Part shown: piece by piece, positions 51,518 through 60,174 of the stretch
How positions within the stretch are numbered: position 1 is the first letter of the stretch
Layout of the letters: each line of letters starts with the position of its first letter
Assembly: GCF_010499245.1 (NCBI RefSeq)
Contig: NZ_JAAGOW010000004.1
Coordinates: 496,001-560,000, forward strand
DNA: 64,000 nt
Source: Variovorax sp. WS11
Lineage (GTDB): Bacteria; Pseudomonadota; Gammaproteobacteria; Burkholderiales; Burkholderiaceae_C
Direction of reading: 5' to 3'
Position numbers and translations under genes: made by a program
Notes under the pieces: model-generated
Seen by the model: only the letters and a program-made list of their open reading frames with translations
What the model was told of the DNA's origin: nothing
The model's database searches: none

Positions 51518-52552
51518 TCAGGCTTCCGGCACCAGGCCGGTGTCGGCCAGGAACTCGGCCCATCCGCTCGACGCCTCATCGGCAATCGCCGCGGCTGAGA
51601 TGCCGGTCGCCGCATGGCGCGCCAGCAGCCGGCTCGCCGACTCGATGATGGCTGGGCCGCGCGGCCGCCATTGCGCCAGACGTTCGCGAAGCACAAAGGC
51701 GTTGGCTCCGTCGGCCTCGACCATGGCGCGGCAGGCATCGGCGGTCCAGCGGCGGCTGCGCTGCGCATCGAGAAACAGGTTCTCCGCGATCAGTGCATCG
51801 AGTTCGTCGCCGAGCAGGCGAGCGACCTCGGCGAAGGCCTTCAGGAACAGTTCGTCGACCACTGGCTTGACCACGAGGTTCAGGCCGACGAATGCCGCGT
51901 CCCAGTCGTAGGCAACCATGAGCCGTTCGATCGCTTCACGCGTTGCCTGCCAATCGGGATGGTCCTGCCAAGTCGCGCGTTCATTCGTGCCGAAGCCCCG
52001 CAGCGGATGCGCACCGGCAAGCTGGCGCGTCCGGTAGGCCACGCGCTGCACGCGGCGCAGTTGGTCGGCCGTCTGGAACGCGGCGCAGTTGCCGATATAG
52101 CTGGAGTGCGCGAGCTGCTGGACGTAGGCCGAGAGCATCTGCAGGCCGTGGCCCAGATAGCGTGCGGGCGTGAGCGCCGTCGCCAGGAAATCGAGTGCCT
52201 GCGAATTCAGGCCCCGGTCGCTCTCGCGCACCTCGCCGTACTGCTGCAACAGGCCGTCGACATAGGTCTCCTGCTGATCCATTGCCTGCGTGTACTTGCG
52301 ATAGGTCATCTGGTCCGGATCGCGGAAGCTGTGCAGCGCATCGACCTTCAACGCGGTGCTGTCGCGGTGCCGGATCAACCAGCGGTTGCCATGGACCTCG
52401 GGCCCCATCTCCAGCGGGATGGCACCCACGGTGTGGTTCATGTCGTGAGTCACGACCTCGTATTCACTGGGCTTTCGGCCCAGTTGGCCGAAGCTTGACC
52501 AGGTCTTGGCGCGGCGCGAGCGCAGCGCGACGGGTGCGATGGGGAAAGTCAC
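51518..52552 (-). CDS. isoE: Monooxygenase hydroxylase beta subunit (IsoE/TmoE-like)
   Basis: 344 aa from GTG 52552, with GGAG seven bases upstream; no ATG fits as well. KTWSSFGQLGRKPSEYEVVT is the conserved N-terminus of TmoE-type subunits. RDPDQMTYRKYTQAMDQQET and HSSYIGNCAAFQTADQLRRV also belong to this family. The subunit has the ferritin-like fold without the diiron ligands and supports the alpha subunit in an (alpha-beta-gamma)2 hydroxylase. Genes for the coupling protein and reductase flank it. Confidence 0.88.
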   Translation of the reverse strand: MTFPIAPVALRSRRAKTWSSFGQLGRKPSEYEVVTHDMNHTVGAIPLEMGPEVHGNRWLIRHRDSTALKVDALHSFRDPDQMTYRKYTQAMDQQETYVDGLLQQYGEVRESDRGLNSQALDFLATALTPARYLGHGLQMLSAYVQQLAHSSYIGNCAAFQTADQLRRVQRVAYRTRQLAGAHPLRGFGTNERATWQDHPDWQATREAIERLMVAYDWDAAFVGLNLVVKPVVDELFLKAFAEVARLLGDELDALIAENLFLDAQRSRRWTADACRAMVEADGANAFVLRERLAQWRPRGPAIIESASRLLARHAATGISAAAIADEASSGWAEFLADTGLVPEA

Positions 52553-52601
52553 GATGGTCTCCAGGCGGGGTCTTTTGAATCGGCGGCTCGTGTCGGCACA
52601 G

Positions 52602-52916
52602 TCAAGACTTGAAGTACCAGCGGTACTCGCGGTCGCTGGTCTGCATGCGGCCGGAGAACGCCGGCATCTCGATCTCCAGCCGTGCAAGGTCGTAGCTGCG
52701 GCCGAGGCTGCGCTCGAGGCTGGCCCGTGTCAGCCGGCAGTCGTGCAGGGTGTGGATATGGAGGTAGTCGCCGCGGTCGGTGACGAACACGTCGCACTCC
52801 GGGTTGTCCTCTTCCACCGCATCGATCACGGCTTCGGCGATCTCGCCGGCGCGCAGGATCGGTCCGACTGCGTCGTACTGGACGGAATCGGTCATGAAAA
52901 CTCGGTCGCCTGCCAT
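52602..52916 (-). CDS. isoD: Monooxygenase coupling/effector protein (IsoD/TmoD-like)
   Basis: 104 aa from ATG 52916, with AGGAG six bases upstream. VGPILRAGEIAEAVIDAVEE and VFVTDRGDYLHIHTLHDCRL match the MmoB/DmpM cofactorless effector family, which binds the hydroxylase and tunes oxygen activation. LGRSYDLARLEIEMPAFSGR is the most conserved part. It is located between the Rieske ferredoxin and beta-subunit genes, the position of tmoD in tmoABCDEF. Confidence 0.9.
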   Translation of the reverse strand: MAGDRVFMTDSVQYDAVGPILRAGEIAEAVIDAVEEDNPECDVFVTDRGDYLHIHTLHDCRLTRASLERSLGRSYDLARLEIEMPAFSGRMQTSDREYRWYFKS

Positions 52917-52938
52917 CTTGCTCTCCTGGATTGAAGTC

Positions 52939-53286
52939 TCATGCGTCGGTGGTCTGTGCGGCGATCCACACCTTGCCGTCAACTACGCGCAGTGCGAACT
53001 TCTGCAGACGCTCGCCCGACGGGTTGATGCTCTTGCCGCTACAGGCGTCGAAGCTCCATTGATGCGCGCGGCAGGTCAGCACCTTGCCGTTGAGCTCGCC
53101 TTCCACCAGTGGCACGCTCTGGTGCGGGCAGACGCCGTCGTAGGCATGCAGCTCGCCGTCGATGTTGGCGACGAGCACCTCGCGATCACCGACGTCGAAG
53201 CACTCCATCTCGCCGATCCACAGGTCGTCGGCCGAGCACACCTCGACAAATGGGGCGCCGTCGTTCTCCGGCATCGTCGCTCCCAT
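52939..53286 (-). CDS. isoC: Rieske-type ferredoxin (IsoC/TmoC-like)
   Basis: 115 aa from ATG 53286. Rieske cluster ligands are C53 and H55 in GVCPHQSVPLVEG and C72 and H75 in LTCRAHQWSFDAC. It carries electrons from the reductase to the hydroxylase. Only two bases separate it from the gamma-subunit gene upstream, indicating tight coupling. Having a separate Rieske protein places the enzyme in the four-component toluene/alkene/isoprene group of soluble diiron monooxygenases and excludes the phenol hydroxylase and methane monooxygenase groups. Confidence 0.92.
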   Translation of the reverse strand: MGATMPENDGAPFVEVCSADDLWIGEMECFDVGDREVLVANIDGELHAYDGVCPHQSVPLVEGELNGKVLTCRAHQWSFDACSGKSINPSGERLQKFALRVVDGKVWIAAQTTDA

Positions 53287-53288
53287 GA

Positions 53289-53555
53289 TCAGGCGGCCCA
53301 GCCGATCGTGACCCACTCGAGCGGCTTGAGGCCGGGGTCGACCAGCACCTGGGACAGCGTTCTGTCGATCGGCACCGTACACTCGCCCACCTGCACCCGG
53401 TAGCCCGTGGAACCAGCCCTGCGCGGGACGCGCCGCCCAACGCTGTGGACGGCGATCTTCTCGGCCACCTGGTTCATCGTGTCGTCGGTATCGACTGCCA
53501 CCAGGTGCGGCACGAAGTCGCCCTGGAATACGCCGTAGATTGGGAACAACGCCAT
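53289..53555 (-). CDS. isoB: Monooxygenase hydroxylase gamma subunit (IsoB/TmoB-like)
   Basis: 88 aa from ATG 53555 with GGAG six bases upstream. MALFPIYGVFQGDFVPHLVA and VAVDTDDTMNQVAEKIAVHS are the typical opening of TmoB, a ubiquitin-fold subunit. It ends GLKPLEWVTIGWA. It sits between the alpha-subunit and Rieske genes in the expected order. Small size and low conservation limit independent proof, but context is decisive. Confidence 0.9.
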   Translation of the reverse strand: MALFPIYGVFQGDFVPHLVAVDTDDTMNQVAEKIAVHSVGRRVPRRAGSTGYRVQVGECTVPIDRTLSQVLVDPGLKPLEWVTIGWAA

Positions 53556-53585
53556 GTGTGTCTCCACGAAATCGAAGTGAGTTTT

Positions 53586-55088
53586 TCAGGCTGCCTTGCG
53601 CTGCGACCTTGCCGCCGGCGCGTAGTCGGCGGCCCAGCGGTATTCATGGGCGTCGTCGCCCATCACCTCGGGCGTGATGCCCATCCACTGCAGGCCGCCG
53701 GCCAGGTTCATCGGCTGGATCTCGCCGAGCAGGAAGCGATCGACCACGTTGGTGTGTCCGGCATAGCGCTCGGGCTCGCTGTCGAAGATCCACTTCGAGA
53801 CGTCCGAATCAAAGTTGTAGAGCCGGCCCATGTACTCGCTCGTGTGCATCTTCAGGTGATGGCGGTCCCAGGCCGAGCCCAGCGGCAGCTGCGTGACGTT
53901 GCACAGCGCCGGCAGCGTCTCCGGGTAGGTCTGCGCCATGTCGCCGCGGTTGACGTTGGCGATGATCTCGTCCCATAGCACACCCCAGCTGTCCTCCCAG
54001 TTCGGGTACTTCTCGTTGAGCCACTTGCGCTCGGCCTTCGAGACGCCGGCATTGGGCTTCCAGAACAGCGTCGGCCGCCAGAACCAGGTGCCGAGGTGCA
54101 TCGCATGGTGGCCGTGGTCCAGGCAGTGCAGGAAGGTGTCCCAGAACCAGGGCTTGGCCAACCCGTAGTCCTTCATCGTGCGCTCGTGGTGGTGCACCAC
54201 CCATTCGAGCATGAACTCCTTGAAGGACATCTTGCGCTTGGCCACCGGCGTGTAGTAGTCCATCGAGGTGCCGGTCAGCGTCTGGAACAGGCGGAATGAA
54301 CGCCAGAACGAGACATCGAAGATGTATTGCGCGCGCTTCGGGTCGTGCTTCATCAGCACCTCGAGCGTCGGGAAACCGAGCTGCGCATGGCGCGCCTCGT
54401 CGGTCTGGATGCTCGACAGCAGGTTCGAGAAGTCGACATCCCCGGCCTCCATGGCGTCGGCCGCGAGTGCGACGAACTGGATGTTGGTGAATCCGTGCTC
54501 GACGGTCAGGCTGGTGGCCATCGCGGCTTCGATGCAGTTGGCGTTCAGCATCCAGTCGTCGAAAAAGTTCTTCACCGCCAGCACGCCCCACTCGTTGGTG
54601 TGGAAGGCCTTGTTGCACCAGTCGAATCGCTCGTCGTGCTTGAGCAGGTCGTGCGAGAACGCGAGGTCGAGCTGCGCGTGGCGGATCTCGTCGAGCATGC
54701 CGAACACGCCCAGGTTGCGCCAGCGTGGCGTCGGCGCGAAGCGGCAGAAGCGGCTCTGCATCGTGACCGCCATCTGCTCGACCATGCAGGTGGTGCCCAT
54801 GTGCAGTTGCGAGGAGGCCGTGTGGCCGGGGTCGAGCTTTTCGTAGATGTTGGCGCGCTTGAGCGCCTCGCGCACCGCATGCGCGCCGGACTCCTTCTCG
54901 CGCTGCACGCGCACGTAGTCGCGGTAGGTGACGCGGTAGGGCTCGTCCCAGGCGTCCCAGGCCTCCTTCGGCACGGGCCCGCATCCGGACCAGGCTTCCG
55001 GAAAGGCCTCGCGCTCATCGACGTACGACAGCGTCCAGTCGACGTCGCGGGCGATGTCATACCAGTCGTCTCGGCTCAGCAAGCTCAT
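53586..55088 (-). CDS. isoA: Soluble diiron monooxygenase alpha subunit (IsoA/TmoA-like)
   Basis: 500 aa from ATG 55088. All six diiron ligands are present and fall at exactly the toluene 4-monooxygenase positions: E104 (CMVEQ), E134 and H137 (MLDEIRHAQ), E197 (TVEHGFTNIQFVALAADAME) and E231 and H234 (SIQTDEARHAQLG). It activates oxygen to epoxidise an alkene or hydroxylate an arene. Gene company, with two GSTs, SDR, ALDH and a CoA-transferase-like gene, indicates isoprene rather than toluene. Fourth-sphere residues that set substrate choice cannot be judged by eye. Confidence 0.88.
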   Translation of the reverse strand: MSLLSRDDWYDIARDVDWTLSYVDEREAFPEAWSGCGPVPKEAWDAWDEPYRVTYRDYVRVQREKESGAHAVREALKRANIYEKLDPGHTASSQLHMGTTCMVEQMAVTMQSRFCRFAPTPRWRNLGVFGMLDEIRHAQLDLAFSHDLLKHDERFDWCNKAFHTNEWGVLAVKNFFDDWMLNANCIEAAMATSLTVEHGFTNIQFVALAADAMEAGDVDFSNLLSSIQTDEARHAQLGFPTLEVLMKHDPKRAQYIFDVSFWRSFRLFQTLTGTSMDYYTPVAKRKMSFKEFMLEWVVHHHERTMKDYGLAKPWFWDTFLHCLDHGHHAMHLGTWFWRPTLFWKPNAGVSKAERKWLNEKYPNWEDSWGVLWDEIIANVNRGDMAQTYPETLPALCNVTQLPLGSAWDRHHLKMHTSEYMGRLYNFDSDVSKWIFDSEPERYAGHTNVVDRFLLGEIQPMNLAGGLQWMGITPEVMGDDAHEYRWAADYAPAARSQRKAA

Positions 55089-55138
55089 GGTTGTCTCCAG
55101 TTGGGGAGTCGTCGGAAGGCGCCGGAAACGGCAAGTGC

Positions 55139-56566
55139 TCAGGCGGCGCGCTTGACGTTGAGCACCTGGACGGAGGTGTATTCCTCCAGCCCGAGGCGCC
55201 CGAGCTCGACGCCGATGCCCGAGCCCTTGACGCCGCCGAATGGGATGTCCGGGCCCATCGCGGGGTGCTGGTTGACCCAGGCGCCGCCGGCGTCGAGCCG
55301 TGCAGCGAGTCGGGTTGCGCGATCGATGTCGGAACCCCAAACGGAGCCGCCGAGCCCGTACTCGCCCTGATTGGCCCAGCGCAGGGCTTGTTCCTCGTCG
55401 TCGTAGGGCGTGATGCTGAGCACCGGCCCGAAGACCTCTTCTTTCACGACACGCATCTCGGGCGTCACGTCGGTCAGGATCGTGATCGGGAGGAACAACC
55501 CCGGGCCGGGTGGCACAGGGCTCCGGTAAAGCACCTTGGCCCCGGCGGCGACGGCCTCGTCGACCATCGCATGGACCAGCGCGTACTGCGCCTTGTTCTG
55601 GATCGGGCCGATGTCGACGCCTTCCTGCGTCCCTGGGCCGATCTTCACGGTCGCGGCGACCTTGACCAGTTCGTCGCAGACGGCCCGGTAGACGCTGCGA
55701 TGCACGTACATGCGCTTGAGCGCCGCGCAGACTTGCCCGCAGTTCGAGAACTTGGCCCAGAACAGGTCGGCCGCGATCGCTGCCGGATCCACGTCGTCGA
55801 GCACGATGCCGGCGTCGTTGCCGCCGAGTTCGAGCGTCAGGCGCTTCAGGTTGCCTGCAGCACTGGCCATGATGCGCTTGCCCGTGGGCCCCGAGCCTGT
55901 GAAGGCGATCTTGCGGATGTCGGGGTGCTCGGTCATCCAGGCGCCCAGGTCATTGCCCCCAGACACCACGTTGACCACCCCCGGTGGAAAGATCTCCTGG
56001 GCCAGCTCGCCGAGTCGCAGTGTCGCGACCGGCGTGTTCGGCGAGGGCTTGAGGACCACCGTGTTGCCGGCCAACACGGCGGGGACGATCTTCCACATCG
56101 CCAGCAGCACCGGATAGTTCCACGCGGTGATCGCGCCGACCACGCCCAGCGGGCGGCGCCGTACTTCGGCGCGTTGCTGCGGCGTGTCGCGCAGCACTTC
56201 GGGCTTGAGCTCGACGGCCGCGTAGCCGCGCGAGAAGAAGACCGCGGAGCCGATCTCGCTGCGGGCCTTGGGCAAGGGCTTTCCTTGCTCCCGGGTGATC
56301 AGGTCGGCGAGCACGTCGGTGTCGGCGACCACGCGCTCGATGAAGGCGTTGACCATTGCACGGCGTCGTTCGCCGGGCACGAGGCTCCACTCGGCGAATG
56401 CGCGCTGCGCTACCGCTACGGCGTCGTCAAGCTGGGTGCGCGTGCAGTCGGGCACGCGGGCGAACGTTTCGCCGCTGGCGGGGTCCGAGACCGCGATGCT
56501 GTTTGGGCTGGAAACGGGCTTGCCGCCGATCCACATCGGCAACGGGAGGATTTCGGGAGAGTTCAT
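55139..56566 (-). CDS. aldH: Aldehyde dehydrogenase of the isoprene-type cluster
   Basis: 475 aa. Catalytic residues are visible: N150 in ITAWNYP, E246 in LTLELGGNDAG and nucleophile C280 in FSNCGQVCAALKR. The NAD motif is FTGSGPTGKRIM. It belongs to the broad NAD-dependent family. Located between the GST (IsoJ-like) and monooxygenase alpha genes, it could help IsoH oxidise the glutathione-conjugated aldehyde to the acid. Isoprene clusters in Gram-negative degraders have an aldH gene in this very position. Confidence 0.88.
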   Translation of the reverse strand: MNSPEILPLPMWIGGKPVSSPNSIAVSDPASGETFARVPDCTRTQLDDAVAVAQRAFAEWSLVPGERRRAMVNAFIERVVADTDVLADLITREQGKPLPKARSEIGSAVFFSRGYAAVELKPEVLRDTPQQRAEVRRRPLGVVGAITAWNYPVLLAMWKIVPAVLAGNTVVLKPSPNTPVATLRLGELAQEIFPPGVVNVVSGGNDLGAWMTEHPDIRKIAFTGSGPTGKRIMASAAGNLKRLTLELGGNDAGIVLDDVDPAAIAADLFWAKFSNCGQVCAALKRMYVHRSVYRAVCDELVKVAATVKIGPGTQEGVDIGPIQNKAQYALVHAMVDEAVAAGAKVLYRSPVPPGPGLFLPITILTDVTPEMRVVKEEVFGPVLSITPYDDEEQALRWANQGEYGLGGSVWGSDIDRATRLAARLDAGGAWVNQHPAMGPDIPFGGVKGSGIGVELGRLGLEEYTSVQVLNVKRAA

Positions 56567-56575
56567 GGGATTTAC

Positions 56576-57304
56576 TCAGTTGCTGATGGATGTGGTGGAC
56601 TGGTCGGCCGCATGGCCGCCGAACAGGACCTTCCAGGTCTCGTCCGTGTAGTAGCCCGTGCGCGCCGCCTCGCGGGTCGCTTTGTCGCGCGCGAGCTTCT
56701 TGCGTGCCGAAGGGCGTTCGGCCACCGCATCGCACCATCGCTTGACGTTGGGAAAATGGTCGAGAAGCACGCCCTGCCCCTTCGCGACGCGCACCCAGGG
56801 AAAGGCGGCGATGTCGGCGATGGAAAACTCGCCGTCGATGTACTCGCGGTCCTTCAGCTGCGACTCGAGCACGCCGTACAGGCGGTTGGCTTCGCCCTTG
56901 TACCGGTCCACCGCGTACTGCACGTCGATACCGCGGTTGGCGGCGTGGCTCACGAAGTGTGCGGCTTGTCCCAGCAGCGGCCCCTGGCTCGAGGTCTGCC
57001 AGAACAACCACTTGATCGTGCTCCAGCGCCTCGCCGGGTCGACCGGAAGCAGCCGGCCGGTCTTCTCCGCCAGGTACAGCAGAATGGCCCCGGATTCGAA
57101 CAGCGCGAGAGGCTGGCCGTCCGGGCCTTCGGAGTCGATCAGCGCGGGGATCTTGCGGTTCGGGTTCACCAGCGCGTAGGCTTCGCTGTGCTGATCGCCT
57201 GCGCTGATGTCGATCCACAGTACCTCGTAGGGCAGGCCAACCTCCTCGAGCATCATCAACACCTTGCGGGCGTTGGGGGAGGTGTAGTAGTAGAGTTCGA
57301 TCAT
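56576..57304 (-). CDS. isoJ: Glutathione S-transferase (IsoJ-like)
   Basis: 242 aa. The thioredoxin domain starts MIELYYYTSPNARKVLMMLE, with the glutathione-contact motif NPNRKIPALID and ALFESGAILLYLAEKTGRLL. The C-terminal helical domain (SIADIAAFPWVRVAKGQGVL) carries the N-capping box. The style is Nu/Ure2p-like. In the isoprene pathway IsoJ is the second transferase, thought to remove glutathione at a late step. Ten bases separate it from aldH downstream and 38 from the other GST gene upstream. Confidence 0.85.
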   Translation of the reverse strand: MIELYYYTSPNARKVLMMLEEVGLPYEVLWIDISAGDQHSEAYALVNPNRKIPALIDSEGPDGQPLALFESGAILLYLAEKTGRLLPVDPARRWSTIKWLFWQTSSQGPLLGQAAHFVSHAANRGIDVQYAVDRYKGEANRLYGVLESQLKDREYIDGEFSIADIAAFPWVRVAKGQGVLLDHFPNVKRWCDAVAERPSARKKLARDKATREAARTGYYTDETWKVLFGGHAADQSTTSISN

Positions 57305-57342
57305 TGGGTCGGGTCCAGGTCGGCGGGGACTGGGTTCGCTGC

Positions 57343-58059
57343 TCAGATGCCGAAGCGCTCCTGCATGCGGTCCATGTAGGCCAGCAGGTTCTTCTTCGAT
57401 GTGGCGTACGCCTTCGTGTCGTACGTGAACGGCGAGTCCACGATATGCCGCAGGATCGACAGGACGGGTGCATCGACCCAGCGCGGCGTGTCGCCCATGA
57501 AGAACGGCTTGCTGCCGAGGAAATCGGACATTGCGTCGACGTCCGCACGTGCCCGCCGGTAGATCACGTCCGCGGGCATGCGTCCCCAGCCTCCGGTCAT
57601 GAACTCGTTGAGGATGCGGAAGCGGAAATCGTCGGCGAAGGCCCGCAGTGCAGGCGGTACGTCTTCGGTGCCGGCGATGATGCGGACGTACTTCTCCCAG
57701 CCCTCGCTCTCGCGCCAGCGCGGCTGGATGACCGCCACCCAGTAGGTGTGTTCGTCGATCATGCGATTGAAGGCGTGCATCTGCGCACGTTCGGTCGCAG
57801 TGGCGCCTTCATCAAGGACTTCGCCGTACTTGCCCTGCAGGTACTCGATGATGTGCGTCGAGTCGTTCACGCTCGTCCCGTCGCTGTCGACGATGCAGGG
57901 CAGCTTGCCGGCCGGGGTGTCCCTGTCGAGCCGGGTCAGATCCTGAGGCCTGGCCTCGAAAGGCAGGCCCGCCATCTTCATGTAGTACGCCACCTTGGTG
58001 ACGTAGGGACTGATGCAGGGCACGGTCCAGGCCGGCATGTATTGGTAAAGAGTGATCAT
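57343..58059 (-). CDS. isoI: Glutathione S-transferase (IsoI-like)
   Basis: 238 aa. MITLYQYMPAWTVPCISPYV with TKVAYYMKMAGLPFEARPQD is the opening typical of the isoprene-oxide GST group, and KLPCIVDSDGTSVNDSTHII carries the glutathione-binding cis-proline and DST motif. The two GSTs here are clearly different in sequence, as are IsoI and IsoJ of Rhodococcus AD45. IsoI conjugates glutathione to epoxyisoprene. The gene follows the SDR gene and precedes isoJ, in the same order as in AD45. Confidence 0.87.
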   Translation of the reverse strand: MITLYQYMPAWTVPCISPYVTKVAYYMKMAGLPFEARPQDLTRLDRDTPAGKLPCIVDSDGTSVNDSTHIIEYLQGKYGEVLDEGATATERAQMHAFNRMIDEHTYWVAVIQPRWRESEGWEKYVRIIAGTEDVPPALRAFADDFRFRILNEFMTGGWGRMPADVIYRRARADVDAMSDFLGSKPFFMGDTPRWVDAPVLSILRHIVDSPFTYDTKAYATSKKNLLAYMDRMQERFGI

Positions 58060-58105
58060 TGCGCTTGTCTCCGTCGTTGTGGTGGCGGCTGGAAAGGCGT
58101 CGCTG

Positions 58106-58789
58106 CTACCAGAGCAACTGTTCCCCGTTGGCGTGACGGAACTGCCCCGAAGACGCCAGCTCGAGTTCGTCCATGCGCGCGATCAGGCCTCGCGCCGCAT
58201 CCGCGGGCTGGATGTAGTTGAAGTTCCCGGGATAGTCCTTGGTCAGGTCGGTCGCGACCATGCCCGGGTGCAGCGCCACGACCGCAATGCCGCGCTTGCT
58301 CAGATCGTGGTGCAGGTTGAGCGCCACCATGTTGGCGCCCGCCTTCGAGACGCGGTAGGCATACATGCCGCCTGAGCTGTTGTCGCCCAGCGAGCCCACG
58401 CGGCTGGTCACGATGCCGAGCTTCGACCCAGCATCCAGGAATGGCGCGCAGGCCTCGGCAACGCGCAGCGGCCCCAGCGTATTGATTTCGAACTGCCGGC
58501 GCATGTCGTCGTAGTCGATCTCGCCGAACGTGTCCAGGCCGAGAACGCCGGCGACGTGCAGCACCCAGTCCAGGCGGGCGTTGCGCGCCGCCAGTGCCTC
58601 AACCAGCTTGTGGACTGCCTCTCCCGAGGTGACATCCACGCCGCCGATGGTCTCGACGCCTCCTTCGGTGAAGCCCTCGCCGTCGCCCAGACAGGCCGCG
58701 ATGACGCGGTCGTCGCGTGCCTGCAGCTGGAGGCAGATCGCATTGGCGATGCCACGATCGGCACCAACCACCAGAATGTTCTTCGTCAT
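58106..58789 (-). CDS. isoH: SDR dehydrogenase (IsoH-like)
   Basis: 227 aa, short for an SDR and equal in size to IsoH. NAD motif VVGADRGIANAICLQLQARD, HVAGVLGLDTFGEIDYDDMR in place of NNAG, catalytic S in GIVTSRVGSLGDN, and YRVSK. IsoH oxidises 1-hydroxy-2-glutathionyl-2-methyl-3-butene to the aldehyde and acid with NAD. It stands 12 bases after isoG and 46 before isoI. The assignment rests on family, length and position. Confidence 0.85.
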   Translation of the reverse strand: MTKNILVVGADRGIANAICLQLQARDDRVIAACLGDGEGFTEGGVETIGGVDVTSGEAVHKLVEALAARNARLDWVLHVAGVLGLDTFGEIDYDDMRRQFEINTLGPLRVAEACAPFLDAGSKLGIVTSRVGSLGDNSSGGMYAYRVSKAGANMVALNLHHDLSKRGIAVVALHPGMVATDLTKDYPGNFNYIQPADAARGLIARMDELELASSGQFRHANGEQLLW

Positions 58790-58801
58790 CAGATTTCTCC
58801 T

Positions 58802-60010
58802 TCAGCCTTTGTTGCACAAATATTCGCTGCCCGTGATCCTTGCCGTGCGCAGTTCGCGACGCATACTTTCCGAGTAGCCCAGTTCCTCCAACACCTCGTC
58901 GGTGTGCTCGCCGAGAAGCGGGGCGCCGCGCCGGATCGAGGACGGCGTCCGGTCGAACTGCGCGGGTGGGCGTGCCTGCCGCAGGCGGCCTGCGGCGTGA
59001 TGCTCGAATTCCACGATCGTGCCGGCGGCCACCACCTGCGGATGGGTCAGCACTTCGTTTCTCGTGAGCGCCGGCGCGCAGGGCACGTCATGCGCCTCGA
59101 GGCGCGCCATCCACTCGGCCGTTGTTCTCGACTTCAAGATTTCCTGCGTCAGGACCAGTCGTTCATTGACATGCTTGTCCCTGGCGCCGGGCGTCGCGAA
59201 GCGCTCGTCGTCGAGCCACTGCGGCTGGTCGAGCGCCTTGGTGAGTCCGATCCATTCCTTGTTGCTCATCACCGCGACCGTCATGTGGCCGTCCTTCGTT
59301 TCATAGATCAGGTCGATGAAACTTGCGGCTTCCTGGTTGCTCATGGTCTTGCCCGGGTAGGTCTGGGCACCCATGTCCGAGGCCCAGAGGAAATAGAGGA
59401 TGGCGTCCAGCATGGAGATGCGCAGGTGCTGGCCCTTGCCGGTGCTCAGCTTCGACACCAGCGCGGCGGAGATCGACTGGGCCACCGTCACCGCGGCGAG
59501 CTTGTCCGGGAGCACGGTCCGGATCAGGCGCGGCCGCTCGAGATCCGAGCCTGCCTGGACGGTGGTGAGGCCGGAGACCGCCTGGATGATGGGGTCGTAC
59601 ACGGGCTTGCCGACCCATGGTCCGACGTCGCCAAAGCCGCTGATCGAGGCATAGACGATCTCGGGCGCAACGGCGCGGATGTCGGCCTCGCCGACACCGA
59701 GCCTGTCCACGACGCCCGGGCGGAAGTTCTGCATGAACACGTCGGCGCTCTTGGCGAGGTCGCGAACGATATCCCGCCCCATCTCGGTCTTGACGTCCAC
59801 CGTGACCGAGCGCTTGTTGCGGTTGATGTTCAGGAACATCGCCGACATGCCGGCACGCTGGTTGCCCAGCGAGCGCACATGGTCGCCGCTGTTGGGCACC
59901 TCGACCTTGATCACGTCGGCGCCCTGATCCGCCAGGATCATCGCTGCCCATGGGCCCGACAACATGGTCGTCATGTCCACGATGCGGATGCCCGTGAGAG
60001 GTCCACTCAT
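58802..60010 (-). CDS. isoG: Family III CoA-transferase / racemase (IsoG-like)
   Basis: 402 aa from ATG 60010 with AGGAGA six bases upstream. IRIVDMTTMLSGPWAAMILA, GADVIKVEVPN and NRNKRSVTVDVKT are family III hallmarks. IsoG is often named for 2-methylacyl-CoA racemase. Here the active-site loop reads GDVGPWVGKPVYDPIIQAVS with Tyr-Asp (D139), the CoA-transferase pattern, rather than the His-Asp of methylacyl-CoA racemase. That favours CoA transfer to the glutathionyl-methylbutenoate acid. First gene of the operon and divergent from the LysR gene. Confidence 0.85.
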   Translation of the reverse strand: MSGPLTGIRIVDMTTMLSGPWAAMILADQGADVIKVEVPNSGDHVRSLGNQRAGMSAMFLNINRNKRSVTVDVKTEMGRDIVRDLAKSADVFMQNFRPGVVDRLGVGEADIRAVAPEIVYASISGFGDVGPWVGKPVYDPIIQAVSGLTTVQAGSDLERPRLIRTVLPDKLAAVTVAQSISAALVSKLSTGKGQHLRISMLDAILYFLWASDMGAQTYPGKTMSNQEAASFIDLIYETKDGHMTVAVMSNKEWIGLTKALDQPQWLDDERFATPGARDKHVNERLVLTQEILKSRTTAEWMARLEAHDVPCAPALTRNEVLTHPQVVAAGTIVEFEHHAAGRLRQARPPAQFDRTPSSIRRGAPLLGEHTDEVLEELGYSESMRRELRTARITGSEYLCNKG

Positions 60011-60067
60011 TTTCTTGTCTCCTGGTTGTCGCCGCCGGTCTTTGAATCCGGCGGCGAGAAGTTGTCC

Positions 60068-60150
60068 TGTCCGATGCCCGAACAATAGAGATTCCGGCGG
60101 GACAAGACTAGATGGCGACAAACGGAATTAGAGTGCGGCAGAATCGGACA
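60068..60150. promoter_or_regulatory. Nested inverted repeats between isoG and the LysR gene
   Basis: TGTCCGAT (60068-60075) mirrors ATCGGACA (60143-60150), and inside them ATTCCG (60091-60096) mirrors CGGAAT (60123-60128). Both pairs are centred on about 60109, with 15- and 14-base spacers between outer and inner arms. The arrangement fills the 164-base divergent gap and suits a LysR tetramer controlling both directions. Confidence 0.5.
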
Positions 60151-60174
60151 ATCGAAATTCGCCTGGAGGCCTGA

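Noticed and set aside
49116..55088. Reading the monooxygenase as a toluene or phenol hydroxylase operon
   Set aside because: A separate Rieske gene excludes phenol hydroxylase, and the adjoining GST pair, SDR, CoA-transferase and aldH genes are not found in toluene operons. Toluene remains possible only as a side substrate.
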